From positions 75,656,001 to 75,720,000 of the forward strand of contig NC_064838.1 in NCBI RefSeq assembly GCF_024166365.1: a stretch of 64,000 nt of DNA. The letters run 5' to 3'. This document shows, piece after piece, positions 26,266 through 39,085 of the stretch. Within the stretch, counting starts at the first letter, position 1. Each line of letters begins with the position of its first letter. The notes under the pieces were generated by a model. That model had not been told where the DNA came from. It saw only the letters and a list, made by a program, of their open reading frames with translations, and ran no database searches. Made by a program: the position numbers and the translations under genes. The stretch comes from Elephas maximus indicus. Its lineage: Eukaryota > Chordata > Mammalia > Proboscidea > Elephantidae.

Positions 26266-28729
26266 AATTATTATTTAGTTCAAATATATCGATAAATCTA
26301 TAGATGAATCTATAAATCTTTGTTAACATATCATATGAACCAAGATTACAAAATCTGTTGACTTCCTTGTAATGCATAACATGCTTCTTCTGTAATTTGG
26401 CAAATGAATAGTAAAGGCCTATCAAGCTAAAATACTTAAGCCAAATAGACTGTGTAGTTCTGGTTAATTTCTGTGTTTCTCTTGCTTAATTGTACAAATT
26501 CAGAATTAATCTAGTGAAATATATTTAAGACATTAGCTATATTTCAATATATCACATAAATTTTTAATGCATACCCTCTTTGAGATGGTTCAAAAACTCA
26601 CCTCTTGGGTCTTGTCCTTGGTCCTGAAAATCAGGGCTTTTTTCATTGAGAGTAATTGCAGATATCTAATGTATTTATCTGAAATCACAGAACACATGAC
26701 AATGTGTACTGAGCAGTGAGTCTAGAAATAGTTACAAGTGGCTACACTTTTCATACTTCCACACAATCTGCTCATCATATCTTTTTTTTTTTTTTTTTGC
26801 AGGTAAGTGAGGAAGTATATGTGTATCCAAACTGGATGCCTGGAATATGAAGACATTTAAAAATAATGTCAATTTTTACAGTACAAAGATAATAAATAGT
26901 TGAATTTCCTCACCTGTTGGAAAAATGTGTTTGAAGAACAATGAAAATGCTATGTTTGTATGACTATGTAAAAACGGGGCAAATTCATGGAAATTAACCC
27001 GGCCAGACCTGGTATATAATGACAGAAAAAAAAATAATAATCACTGAAATCAGTTATTTGAATTTTTCTCTTTTTAATCAATTACAATGAATCAACAAAA
27101 GCACTTTACTTTGATTGAGGATTTAGGGTAATACTCATGTCCCTAGCCATTAATTCTGTACCTAATACAGCAAATGCTGGGATTTAACTTCCCAGAACAG
27201 CCAATGGCAGAGCTTTCTCATAGAAAGGAGAAGAACTTTTCAGAAATTTAGTCATTCAAAAAGCATACCCAAAGACCATTTCTTTTCTCATTAGAAGGAT
27301 GTCCGTACCTCTCTCCAATCTCACTCTAGAAAATTATGACCTTACAGAAATTCCTATAAGCAATGAAAGATAAGTATCAACAGAAAATATAACATGAAAC
27401 CATCTACAGGACTAGGTGCGAATTAGAGAGTCTCCAGCCTGGACAGGAGTTTTAATTTTCAGAAATTTCTTGGGTCATTCTATCAGGAAATAATGCTTCC
27501 ATTTATATGTGCAGACATAGTGTGTGGCTTTTTACATCATCGCTATTTTAAATGAAAGACAATGCAAGTTCATTATAAATTAGTTTGTTAGAATATTTGG
27601 AACAAATTCAAATGAAGTTACCTCTCCTAGACAATTTTTTTCCCTAGACAATCCCTAGAGGAAAAAAGACTTGAGTCTTGCCAAGAAAAAGTGGCAATCA
27701 AGTAATGTGAAAAGTCTGTAATGTGAAGAGAAAATTCTAAAATAAAGTGAATAATAAATTATGAGTTTATATTAGTAAATCTTTAGCTAAGGCAGATAAC
27801 ATTTATTCCAAAATGAATGGAGAACAAGCAGCAGATTCTCTTGCCTAACCATATTCCTAGCAGAGGAAGGCCTTACTCTGTTAGAGCCTCTATACCCAAT
27901 AAACCCTATGGCTCAGAGGCAGAGAACATTGGGACTAAGTAAGTTACTGAAATTTACCTTCCAATTTTTGAAAAGGCAGATAATCACAGCTCTTCAGTTC
28001 TGGAGTGGAGTAGATGTTGTTGATCTAAGTCTGAATCTAGATCAGCTGGAACCATACTGATCTATTTCTGAAAAACAATCAGCAATTGCTTTCATCAATA
28101 GTAACAACACGAAGATTTAACTCCTGATCCAAGAGGATGTGTCTTCACTTAATCTCTTCATTCTCAGTTGTATCAAGACTCAACTTGACTAGGACTTCAA
28201 ACTGGAACCCTAAATTTGAGTAATCTAAAATTTTATTTGAATGCATGGCTCCTTTACACAAAATTGATATATGTTACCAACTAACTTTGAAGCTTACCGC
28301 ATAAACCCTGAAGTTCATAGCTATGATGGCCAATTAATAAATATCTTTATAGTTCAAAAATGTTTTAGTTGAGTGTTCTGTCATTTGCAACCAGAAGCAT
28401 CCTATCTGAAACACCCTGAATTTAGGTTAGTTTGTGTTTATGTTTATGAGTGTGTTTTCTGCGCAGTAACACTTGATTTTAAATTTTACAACATTAGAAT
28501 CTGTCATATTATCAACAGTTCATTACTCTTTCCAAATTTAAATGCAATTTCCATATTGTTCTGCTTCCAAATGAACTTTTAGAATTAGAGAAATTTTAGG
28601 CATAGTTACATGTGGAAAGACGTGAAATATGTATTTACATTTTTCCTCGAGGATTTACTTAGTATACTGTCACAATTTTGTGAGATAAAATTCAGACTTG
28701 GCCATACTCAAAGTAAGTTAATTCATTAC
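26266..28729. other. Intergenic, nothing recognised
   Basis: About 2.4 kb AT-rich, no coding frame longer than 70 codons and no nameable repeat. It contains the polypyrimidine-AG-GTAAGT motif listed separately. Confidence 0.5.
26781..26808 (+). other. Polypyrimidine/CAG/GTAAGT motif (recursive-splice-like)
   Basis: A C followed by 17 T (26782-26798), then 'gcag' ending at 26802, followed immediately by 'gtaagt' (26803-26808). This is a consensus acceptor fused to a consensus donor, the form of a recursive (zero-length exon) splice site. No host intron is known here; chance is possible. Confidence 0.3.
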
Positions 28730-28815
28730 ATTCTTCTGGCAGTCCACAGCATGCTAAATATCCTTTGCTAATACCACAATTTATATGTATCAGTTCTTCT
28801 TTTGTCTTCTTTTTC
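28730..28815 (-). mobile_element. RTE LINE fragment
   Basis: 'ttcttctggcagtccacagc', 'taccacaatttatatgtatc', 'agttcttcttttgtcttc' parallels 15710-15795 of the RTE fragment ('attcttttggcaatccatgg', 'cataatttaaaggcatcaac'). Short and diverged. Confidence 0.5.
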
Positions 28816-29341
28816 TTTGCACAGATTTTGCATTAGAAAGCCATAGTCCTAGTGTTCAGATAACTTTGGAAATGTCTATTACATGAACATATGCAGATGG
28901 GGACACTGGCAGAACCCTAATACTGTCACCCAGTGTTGAACACTAGGAGCTGGGATTCAAAAATTCCCTGATACAGTGATGCAGTGATGGGAAAAAAAAA
29001 AAGAGGTGTACACTATTTGAAAGTGGAAGGTCATTGGGCTTTCATAGAGACACAAGAAAATGACATCATGAGTGCCCTTTATGTCATGGATGATGTCAGA
29101 GGGTCAGTCACTAAAAGATTGAGCAACATAACAAAACTCCTTAATAAAAACAAAATAGCACATATAGACACACGGCAAACAATGTGGCTCAAGGGAAGTC
29201 TATCATATTCATAAACATAATTTTCAGAACAAAATGGAATTTCTGGCAAGATTTCCATTTCTGTTCTTGAGTGACATGAGTGCAACGCTCACTTCCTGAA
29301 AGAAAAACAAAATGCTTTGCTTTCAAAAGAGAGTTCTTAAA
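28816..29341. other. Intergenic, nothing recognised
   Basis: Contains a 76-codon plus frame (28984-29214) without recognisable similarity or supporting signals; not called as a gene. Confidence 0.45.
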
Positions 29342-29515
29342 TAGAAGGATGTGGCATAGTGGTCAAAGAGCTCAGCAGCTAACCAAAAAGTCAGCACTTT
29401 GAATCCACCAGCTGCTCCTTGGAAACCCTGAGGGGCAGTTCTACTCTGTCCTATAGAGTGGCTATGAGTCAGAATAGCCTTGATGGCAATGGGTTTGGTT
29501 TCTTTTGGGGGGGAG
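29342..29515 (+). mobile_element. AfroSINE
   Basis: Plus copy: 'ggatgtggcatagtggtcaa', 'aaccaaaaagtcagcacttt', 'ggggcagttctactctgtcc', 'cttgatggcaatgggtttgg', then a G-run (29507-29513). It lies 38 bp before L1 copy B. Confidence 0.9.
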
Positions 29516-31340
29516 GGAGGACCAAGTATAAATAACATTAAAAATATTTGATTGGGAGGCAAGGCAAAGATGGCTGACTAGGTAGAACTACTGCGGATCC
29601 CTCTTGCAACACAGATCCGAAAAAACAAGTGAATTGATCACATACATGACAATCTATGAACCCTGACCATCAAACACAGAACTAAGGATTTGATCTGTGT
29701 GACAGGTGAGCGAAAAGCCGCCCCTGAAGCAGCGACAACTTCTGGAACCAGCCTCCCATGCCACAGCCTTGAGCCCTCCCCATTCCCTGGTGCCAGAGTG
29801 GTGGGTCTGGTTGTGACTTACTGAGATGGGGCAAGCACTGGACCCAGCCCTAAACCCTACCTCCCTGGAGTAACCTTGGTAGAGACTCAGCCAGTGCAAG
29901 CAGGCTGCACACTGATGCGACCGACAAGAGAACGAGGAACCACGGGGAAGCAGCGACTATTTTTACAGCCTGGAACCAGTGTCCCAAGTCAGAAAACCTT
30001 AGCGCAGGGCTTTGGACTAAGCGCAGAAGAGCCGAGCATGGCTTCCTGAGACAGCACAAGCACGGGATGCAGCCCTAGCCCCATGAAGTAACCTTGGCAG
30101 AAACCCAGCAAGCCTAAACAGGCTGCACAGCAACGTAGCTGACAGGAGGAGAAATCATGGGGGAGCCGTGACTTGTTTTGCAGCCTGGAGTGCAGCGTCC
30201 CAGCCAGAAAACCTTGGTGCTCAGCTTTGGACTAAGACAGGAGGAGCTGGCAACCCCTTCCTGAGAAGGCACAAGCACGGTACTTATGCCTGACCCTCAG
30301 GGGCAATCTCAAACTAGCCAGTGCACACAGACTACAGACCCCTCTGGAATCTCAGATAAAACAGTCATCACCAAGCAAGATAAGTAAATTCTTCTATATT
30401 GCACTACTCTCTCCTATCTATTTGATCCCTCCCCTCCCTGTCCCAGGCAGCTTCATTAACATTGGAATTTCCTGTGCCAGGGCCAGGGAGTGAAGTGCTC
30501 TGGGTTTTTTTCCCCCAACCCATTCTCCTGGTCTGAGAGAAGCAGCAATTAACAACCCAGGGGGGAAATATCCTTCCCTGACTTCCCTAAACTAGAATAA
30601 AAATACAGAACCAGCTCCAGCCAAGCATAAGAGGTCCACAGCCTTTGGCTTTCATCCTTACCCAGAACAAGGTGGCTATTATAATGCAAAGGCAATTCTG
30701 ATAGAGCTCTGACTGTAATTGTTTTAGCTGAGCAGTGGAAAGGCAAGTTTTCAAGGTCTGATACTTCTGTACCTATTAAACAGAGCCCTCACTGATCCAC
30801 AGCAGGAACTGAGGGCTGAAGCTCCACCCATACCACCTAGCCACCTGCTAAAGGGGTCTGAGGATAGTGATGCCTAACAATCTTTAGAGGTACAAGCATT
30901 GGGTGCCTAAGGTACAGCTGCAGAGCCCATCCACCAAAGTGCTCTAGGAATAGAGACACACCTATCACACTGACATGTAGGGGAGGGCAGCAAGCATCCT
31001 GCCCTCCTCCGAGTGTGACCCCCTACCACTACTAGAATCTGGTATGTAAAACTATCACCACTACTCCTCTAAGTTAATAGGTGCAGCCTACACCACACAT
31101 TGGTGACCCAAAATCAGGACATCTAAGCTGATTCTATACAAGAAAACTGAATGGACTCATAGGCTTATATATATCTGGTAACAGCTCAAACCAGCTGGCA
31201 ATAGGATATAAGTGATTCAAAGGCTACAACAATCAAGATAGTGCAATCTAGTAGCCCATCTAGGTATACTGAAAGAAAACAAAACAAGAAGATAAGACTC
31301 AGTGAGCAAATATACAATAAATCAATACAATATCTAATAA

Positions 31341-32380
31341 ATGGCTCAGAGACAGCAGTCGATATCAAATCACACAAAGAAGCAGACCAGGATTGCTTCT
31401 ATAAATCCCCAAATTAAAGAATCAAAATCTTTCTCAAATGAAGATACAATCCTGGAATTGCCAGATGCAGAATATAACAAACTAATATACAGAATGCTTC
31501 AAGACATCAGGGATGATCTCAGAAATGAAATATGGCATTCTACAGAAAAAGCCAAAGAACACACTGATAAAGCCGTTGAAGAAATCAAAAAGATTATTCA
31601 AGAACATAGTGGAAAAATTAATAATCTGCAAGAATCCATAGAGAGACAGCATTCACAAATACAAAAGATTAACAGTAAAATGACAGAATTACACAACTCA
31701 ATAGAAAGAGGAGCAGAATCGAGCAATTAGAATGCAGAATGGGGGAGATGGAGGACAAGGCAATTGACACCAATATAAAAAGACCAATATAGTTGAAGAA
31801 AAATCAGATAAAAGAATTAAAAAAAAATGAAGAAACCCTAAGAATCATGTGGGAATCTATCAAGAAGAATAACTGGGGTGTGATTGGACTTCCAGAACAG
31901 GGAGGGATAACAGAAACTACAGAGAGAATAGTTGAAGGTCTGTTGGCAGAAAACTTCCTTGGCATCGTGAAAGATGAAAGGATACCTATCCAAGATGTTC
32001 ACCGAACCCCATACAAGATTGACCCCAAAAGAAAATCACCAGGGCATATTATCATCAAACTTGCCAAAACCAAAGATAAAGAGAAAATTTTAAAAGCAGC
32101 CAGGGATAAAAGAGAGGTCTCCTAAAAAGGAGAATCAATAAGAATAAGTTCAGAGGACTCAGCAGAAACCATGCAGCCAAGAAGGCAATGGGATGACATA
32201 TATAGAGCACTGAAGGAGAAAAACTACCAGCCAAGGATCATATGTCCACCAAAACTCTCTCTCAAATATGAAGGTGAAATTAAAACGCTTACCAATAAAC
32301 ACAAGCTTAGAGAATTTGAAAAAACCAAACCAAAGCTACAAGAAATACTAAAGGAAATTGTTTGGTCAGAAAATCAATAA
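31341..32380 (+). pseudogene. L1 copy B ORF1, broken
   Basis: ATG at 31341 (MAQRQQSISNHTKKQTRIAS). The coiled-coil half reads to about 31730, where the frame shifts near LHNSIERGAESSN. It resumes with NQIKELKKNEETLRIMWESI, VIGLPEQGGITETTERIV and NPYKID-type text, stops near 32125, and finishes with ALKEKNYQPRIICPPKLSLK to the usual end, WSENQ, at 32380. At least two frame changes or stops; the architecture otherwise equals ORF1 of copy D. Confidence 0.85.
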
Positions 32381-32836
32381 TATCAGATACCAACAAAACA
32401 CAAGGTCACAGAACAGAACATATGGCTATCAATTCAAATAGGGAAATCACAAAAACAAATTAAGATTAATTTTAAAAAGAAAAAAATTCTCAAAACAGGG
32501 AATATTTGAAGTCATTCTGTAAAAGATCACAATAATCAAAAAGAGGACTAAATACAGGAGGCATAGAACTGCCATATGGAGAGGAAAACAAGGTGATATA
32601 GGACGATATAAGTTAGGTTTTTACTTAGAAAAATAGGGTAATATTAAAGTGACCACAAAGAGGTCTAACAACTCCATAATTCAAAATAAAAACCAGGAAA
32701 AACATAACAATGCAGCAAACATAAATTCAACTACTATGAAAATGAGGAACACACAATTTACAAAGAAAAATGTCTCAGCAGAAAAAAGTAAGTGGAAAAA
32801 TGAAATTGTGAACAACACACACAAAAAGGCAACAAA

Positions 32837-35800
32837 ATGACAGCACTAAACACATACTTATCTATAATTACACTGAATGTAAATGGACTAAATGCACCAA
32901 TAAAGAGACAGAGAGTCCCAGACTGGATAAAGAATCCATCTATATGCTGTCTACAAGAGACACACCTCACACTTAAGGACACAAACAACCTAAAACTCAA
33001 AGGATGGAAAAACCGCTGGGACACAGCAAAAGCAATGTTCAGAGGTGAATTTATATTGATAAATGCACACATACATAAAGAAGAAAGAGCCAAAATCAGA
33101 GAACTGTCCCTACAAATTGAACAAATAGAAAGCGAGCAACAAAGGAATCCATCAGGTACCAGAAGAAAACAAATAATAAAAATAGAGCTGAACTAAATGA
33201 ATTAGAGAACAAACAACTGAAAGAATTAACAAAGCCAAAAGCTGGTTCTTTGAAAAAATTAACAAAATTGATAAACCATTGGCTAGACTGACAAAAGAAA
33301 TACAGGAAAGGAAACAAATAACCCGAATAAGAAACTAGATGGGCCATATCATAACAGACCCAACTGAAATTAAAAGAATCATATCAGATTATTATGAAAA
33401 ATTGTACTCCAAGAAATTTGAAAACCTAGAAAAAATGGATGAATTCCTAGAAGAACAGTACGTACCTAAATTAACACAATCAGAAATAGAACCACTAAAT
33501 AGACACATAACAAAAAAGACATTAAAAAGGCAATCAAAAAACTCCCAACAACAACAACAAAAAAAGCCCTGGCCCAGATGGCTTCACTACAGAGTTCTAC
33601 CAAACTTTCAGAGAAGAGTTAACACCACTACTACTAAAGGTATTTCAAAGCATAGAAAAGGATGGAATACTACCTAACTCGTTCTATGAAGCCACCATAT
33701 CCCTGATACCAAAACCAGGTAAAGAAACAACAAAAAAAGAAAAATGCAGACCTATATCTCTCATGAACATAGATGCAAAAATCCTCAACAAAATTCTAGC
33801 CAACAGAATTCAACAAAATATCAAAAAAATAATCTACCATCGTCAAATGGGATTTATTTTGCAAGGTTGGTCCAATATTAGAAAAACCATTAATGTAATA
33901 CACCATATAAATAAAACGAAAGACAAAAAGCACATGATGTTATCAATTGATGCAGAAAAGGCATTTGACAAAGTCCAACACCCATTCTTGATAAAAATTC
34001 TCAGCGAAATAGGAATTGAAGGAAAATTCCCCAACATAATAAAGGGCATCCATACAAAGCCAACACCAACATCATTCTAAATGGTTGAAAGCATTTCCCT
34101 TGAGAACGGGAACCAGACAAGGATGCCCTTTATCACTGCTCTTATTCAACATTGTGCTAGCGGTCCTAGCCAGGGCAATTCGGCTAGACAAAGAAATAAA
34201 GGGCATCCAGATTGGCAAGGAAGAGGTAAAATGATCTCTATTTGCAGATGACATGATCTTATACACAGAAAACCCTAAGGAATCCTCCAGAAAACTACTG
34301 AAACTAATAGAAGAGTTTGGCAGAATCTCAGGTTATAAGATAAACATACAAAAATCACTTGGATTCCTCTACATCAACAAAAAGAACATCGAAGAGGAAA
34401 TCACCAAATCAATACCATTCACAATAGCCCCCAGGAAGATAAAATACTTAGGAATAAATCTTGCCAATGATGTAAAAGATCTATACAAAGAAAACTACAA
34501 ATTACTAGTGCAAGAAATTAAAAGGGACCTACATAAGTGGAAAAACGTAAATTGCTCATGGATAGGAAGAGTGAAGATAATAAAAATGTCTATTCCACCA
34601 AAAGCCATCTATACATACAATGCACTTCTGATCCAAATTCCAATGACATTTTTTAATGTGATGGAGAAACAAATCACCAACTTCCTATGGAAGGGAAAGA
34701 AGCCTCAGATAAGCAAAGCATTACTGAAAAAGAAGAAGAAAGTGGGAGGCCTCACTCTACCTGATTTTAGAACATATTATAGAGCCACACTAGTCAAAAC
34801 AGCCTGCTACTGGTACAACAACAGGCACATAGACCAATGGAACAGAATTGAGAACCCAGATAGAAATCCATCCACATATGAGCAGCTGATATTTGACAAA
34901 GACCCAGTGTCAGTTAATTGGGGAAAAGATAGTCTTTTTAACAAATGGTGCTGGCATAACTGGATATCCATTTGCAAAAAAATGAGAGGACCCATACCTC
35001 ACACCATGCACAAAAACTAACTCCAAGTGGATCAAAGACCTAAACATAAAGACTAAAACGGTAAAGATCATGGAAGAAAAAATAGGGACAATGTTAGGAG
35101 GCCTAATAGAAGGCATAAACAGAATAGAAAACATTATTAAAAATGACGAAGAGAAACCAGATAACTGGGAGCTCCCAAAAATCAAACACCTATGCTCATC
35201 TAAAGACTTCATGAAGAGAGTAAAGAGACCACCTACAGATTGGGAAAAAAATTTCAGCTATGACATCTCCGACCAGTGCCTGGTTTCTAAAATCTATATG
35301 ATTCTGTTAAAACTCAACCACAAAAAGACAAACAACCCAATCAAAAAGTGGGCAAAGGATGTCAACACGCACTTCACTAAAGAAGATATTCAGGTGGCTA
35401 ACAGATACATGAGAAAATGCTCTCGATCATTAGCCATTAGAGAAATGCAAATTAAAACTACAGTGAGATTCCATCTCACTCCAACAAGGTTGGCATTAAT
35501 CCAAAAAACACAAAATAATAAATGTTGGAGAGGCTGTGGAGAGATTGGAACTCTTATACACTGCTGGTGGGAATGTCAAATGGTACAACCACTTTGGAAA
35601 TCTATCTGACGTTTTCTTAAAAAGTTAGAACTACCACAGAACCCAGAAATCCCTCTCCTCGGAATATACCCTAGAGAAATAAGAGCCTTTACACGAACAG
35701 ATATATGCACACCCATGTTTATTGCAGCACTGTTTACAATAGCAAAAAGCTGGAAGCAACCAAGGTGTCCATCAATGGATGTATGGTTAAATAAATTATG

Positions 35801-35951
35801 GTATATTCACACAATGGAATACTACGCATGGATAAAGAACAGTGACGAATCTGTGAAACATTCCAGAACATGGAGGAACCTGGAAGGCATTATGCTGAGC
35901 GAAATTAGTCAGAGGCAAAAGGACAAATATTGTATAAGACCACTATTATAA
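32837..35951 (+). pseudogene. L1 copy B ORF2, endonuclease largely deleted, broken
   Basis: Starts MTALNTYLSIITLNVNGLNAP. Just after LKLKGWKN (about 33015) the reading jumps in frame to RWDTAKAMFRGEFILINAHI, so roughly 225 codons are gone, including the DFN, SRIDHI and SDH endonuclease motifs. The first frame ends at 33196. Reverse-transcriptase and C-terminal parts continue in other frames: [15 protein letters not shown] near 33940, [17 protein letters not shown] near 34245, and [18 protein letters not shown] near 35525. The usual end IRPLL falls at 35951. Non-functional. Confidence 0.88.
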
Positions 35952-36989
35952 GATCTTGAGAAATAGTATAAACTGAGAAGAACACATTCCTTTGGGGTTA
36001 TGAGGGGGGGAGGGAGAGAGGTGGGAGAGGGTTATTTATTGATTAGTTAGTAGGTAAGAACTACTTTAGGTGAAGGGAAGGACAATACTCAATACACAGA
36101 AGGTCAGCTCAACTGGACTGGACCAAAAGCAAAGAAGTCTCCGGGATAAACTGAATGCTTCAAAGGTCAGCGGAGCAAGGGCTAGGGTTTGGGGACTATG
36201 GCTTAAGGGGACTTCTAAGTCAATTGACAAAGTAAATTCTATTATGAAAACATTCTGCATCCCACTTTGAAGTGTGGCGTCTGGGGTCTTAAATGCTATC
36301 AAGCGACCATCTAAGATGCATCAATTGGTCTCAACCCACCTGGATCAAAGGAGAATGAAGAACACCAAGGTCACATGATAACTATGAGCCCAAGAGACAG
36401 AAAGGGCCACATGAACCAGAGACTTATATCATCCTGAGATCAGAAGAGCTAGATGGTGCCCGACCACAACGGATGACTGCCCTGACAGGGAGCAGAACAG
36501 AGAACCCCTGAGGGAGCAGGAGAACAGTGGGATGCAGACCCCAAATTCTCATAAAAAGAGCAGACTTAATGGTCTGACTGAGACCAAAAGAATCCTGGTT
36601 GTCATGGTCCCCAAGCCTTCTTTTGGCCCAGGACAGGAACCATTCCTGAAGACAACTCATCAGACATGGAAGGGACTGGACAGTGGGTAGGAGAGAGATG
36701 CTGATGAAGAGTGAGCTACTTGTATCAGGTGGACACTTGAGACTGTGTTGGCATCTCTTGTCTGAAGGGGAGATGGGAAGGTAGAGAGGGTTAGAAACTG
36801 GCAAAATGGTCATGAGAGGAGAGACTGGAAGGAGGGAGCGGGCTGACTCATTAGGGCAGAGTAAGTGGGAGTATGTAGTAAGGTGTATATAGGCTTATGT
36901 GTTACAGGCTGACTTGATTTGTAAAGTTTCACTTAAAACACAATAAAAATTATTAAAAAACAAAAACAAAACAGTACTAAAACAATTTA

Positions 36990-37063
36990 TGTAGCGCCTG
37001 TTAGATTAAAACTGCTGACCTTTTGGTAACAGCCAAACTCTTAAGCTCTACACCACCAGGGTT
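36990..37063 (-). mobile_element. AfroSINE head fragment
   Basis: Reverse head: 'ctgctgaccttttggtaaca', 'gccaaactcttaagctctac', 'accaccaggg'. It sits between the tail of L1 copy B and an older L1 fragment. Confidence 0.75.
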
Positions 37064-37290
37064 TTGAAAAGAAAGTAAAGATGACCTAAATAAATGGAAG
37101 GGCATTCCATGCTCATGGATTCAAAGACTCAATATTGTCAAGATGTCAATACTACCTACAACAATCTATAAATTCAATGCAATCCTGCTCAGAATTCCAA
37201 TAGCTTTCTTTATAGAAATGGAAAAGAAATCATTCCTCAAATTTATATGTACTTCCCAAGGGCCCCAAAAAGACTAAGCAATATTGGGGA
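37064..37290 (+). mobile_element. Old L1 ORF2 fragment
   Basis: Plus-strand translation gives [40 protein letters not shown]-like text with [10 protein letters not shown], the well-known segment downstream of the L1 reverse transcriptase. It differs from the matching parts of copies A-D, so it belongs to an older, unrelated L1 subfamily. Confidence 0.75.
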
Positions 37291-37597
37291 TGGAAGAGGG
37301 AAGTAGAGGAGGACTTATTTCCCAATCTCTTGACTTCCATTTTTGTGGTACCAACACGGTCACAGGATGGCTGTTAGAATTCTGGACAACTTGTCTGACA
37401 TCTAGAGAAACATCAAGGAGGAAGGGTAAAAGGATATTTGACTTCCCAATGAATCATCTCTCTTCCTGCAAGTCACAATTAATGACTTAACTTGTACGTT
37501 ACTGCACATTTTAATTATCAAAAGCTGACGTGAAATGTGATTTTTCATTCTGGGACTATTGCTTTCCCTGAAAATATAAGGTTTAATAAAAATGTAG

Positions 37598-37800
37598 AAA
37601 GGAGTCTGGGTGGTGTAGTGCTTCAGCCCTGCTAACTGAAAGGCCAGTGGTTCCAACCTAACTGCCTTTCCAGGGAAGAAAGATGTGACAGTCTTCTTCC
37701 GTAAAGACTTATGTCTTGGAAACCCTGTGGGGCAGTTCTACTCTGTCCTGCAGAATTGTTATGAGTCAGAATTGACTCAACAGCAGTGGATTTGGTTTGG
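37598..37800 (+). mobile_element. AfroSINE, long subtype
   Basis: Plus copy with the extra block: 'gagtctgggtggtgtagtgc', 'gatgtgacagtcttcttccg', 'taaagacttatgtcttgg', then 'gtggggcagttctactctgt', 'gactcaacagcagtggattt'. About 200 bp rather than the 150-170 bp of the short form. Confidence 0.85.
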
Positions 37801-38121
37801 ATAGTCGAGGCAGAAAGGGAGAAAATGTAAAGAAAACAACCAGAACTCTACAACTCCTATTAGTCTTCCTTCTCTTTATGTACATTTCCAAGTGATGGAA
37901 TTTCCTTTTTCCACATCAACACAGTTCATTGAAAATTTGTGTAGAAACAAAAAGTGGTAATATTTTCCTCAGAAAGGGCTGTATGATAAGGGCTAAGAAC
38001 TCATGGATTTTGAAGTTATCCTTTAAATATTTTATACTTTTTTCTCCATGTTCAGTACAAATCTTACCAATTTGCCTGTCTGAAACTCTTTCTGTGACAA
38101 ATTCATGACTTTATTGGTTGG

Positions 38122-38512
38122 GGGATACAGTTTCCTCGGGACGCCATACTACAAAGTGGGTAGATTTAAACAACAGAAATTTATCATCTCACAGTTCTGA
38201 AGGCTGAGAATCCTACCTTAGGGTAACTTGATTACTTCTGAGGCTTTGACTGAAAAATAGTTCTACTCCTCTTTCCTAGTTTCTGGTAGTTCCAGCCAGT
38301 ACTGGGCTTGCAACTAACGCATCATGTCTGTCTGTTTCTGTGTATCTTCTCCTCATTTCTAGGAATACAGTGGGACCCACACTCCTCCAGCAGGACCTAA
38401 TGTTAACTTAATTGACAACATCTTCACAAACCCTATTTTCAAACAAAGTCACATTCACAGATACGAGGGTTGCGATTTATCATTTTGAGGGACACAATTC
38501 AATTCACAACAG
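38122..38512 (-). mobile_element. MaLR-type LTR fossil
   Basis: Antisense MaLR LTR order: 'aaacaacagaaatttatcat', 'ctcacagttctgaaggctga', 'ttctggtagttccagcc', 'ttcaaacaaagtcacattca', and the closing 'gagggacacaattcaattca'. A solo LTR with no internal part. Old. Its right end is included in the direct repeat described next. Confidence 0.7.
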
Positions 38513-39085
38513 GTGAGAACTCTGATTTATATGCATTTGAATCAAGTTTTCAATGATTTGCTCTGAAATCCGCTTTCATGGTCCTCTGGGAGTGAGTTCA
38601 GATGTCATCTGAAAATTTATAGCTTACACTTACACATCCAATAGGACTGCCTATTTTGAAGGTGATGATTTTTGTATATTTAAGTTCTGTCCACCCTGGA
38701 CTCTCCCTTTTGGATGATTTGACCTCAGATTGTTCCATTGTGATTATTCCCCCTAGGACCTGGAGATGCAGAATCTATTCTCTGAATTATGATTAAAGTC
38801 CAAATGAGTTTAATTATGGTAGGTCACCCTTAGTGCTGTACCCATTGAATGACTCAGCAATATGTGTTGCACTTTAAGTATAAATAAAGTGTCCATAGAC
38901 TTTTGCTTTTACCACAGAGCTTGTTTGTCTATATGAGTATTTACGTGACTGTTTTTTTCAAGAATTGAAATGATAGATTCCAAAAACAGACATGAAACTG
39001 ATTTCCATCCTTCAGGGAAACCAAAGTTCAACTATGCTGTATAAAGTCAAGCTGGTATAATGGACCGAGAATCAAATCTGGACTT
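38466..39085 (+). repeat. Ancient direct repeat, copy 1
   Basis: Collinear with 41494-42167: shared blocks include 'atcaagttttcaatga', 'tttcatggtcctctggg', 'gagtttaattatggtagg', 'ataaataaagtgtccatag', 'tgtttgtctatatgagtatt' and 'ccttcaggg..aaccaaagttc'. Copy 2 contains about 45 bp absent here. Both copies begin in the last part of the same antisense MaLR LTR end, so this is a duplication of genomic sequence and not simply a pair of LTRs. Clearly diverged, thus old. Confidence 0.75.

Larger units (their letters stand above)
29553..36958 (+). mobile_element. L1 copy B, near full length with internal endonuclease deletion
   Basis: Same layout as copy A: start 'gggaggcaaggcaaagatgg', 5' region to 31340, ORF1 31341-32380, inter-ORF gap to 32836, ORF2 32837-35951, and a 3' UTR with a G-rich tract (36004-36030) ending 'aataaaaattattaaaaaa'. 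It lacks about 680 bp of ORF2 compared with copies A, C and D. I could not find a convincing target-site duplication, so both edges are judged from the other copies. Dead. Confidence 0.92.

Noticed and set aside
28984-29214. 76-codon plus frame with a plausible soluble-protein composition
   Set aside because: No recognisable domain, no splice or promoter context, and no relation to neighbours; kept as non-coding.
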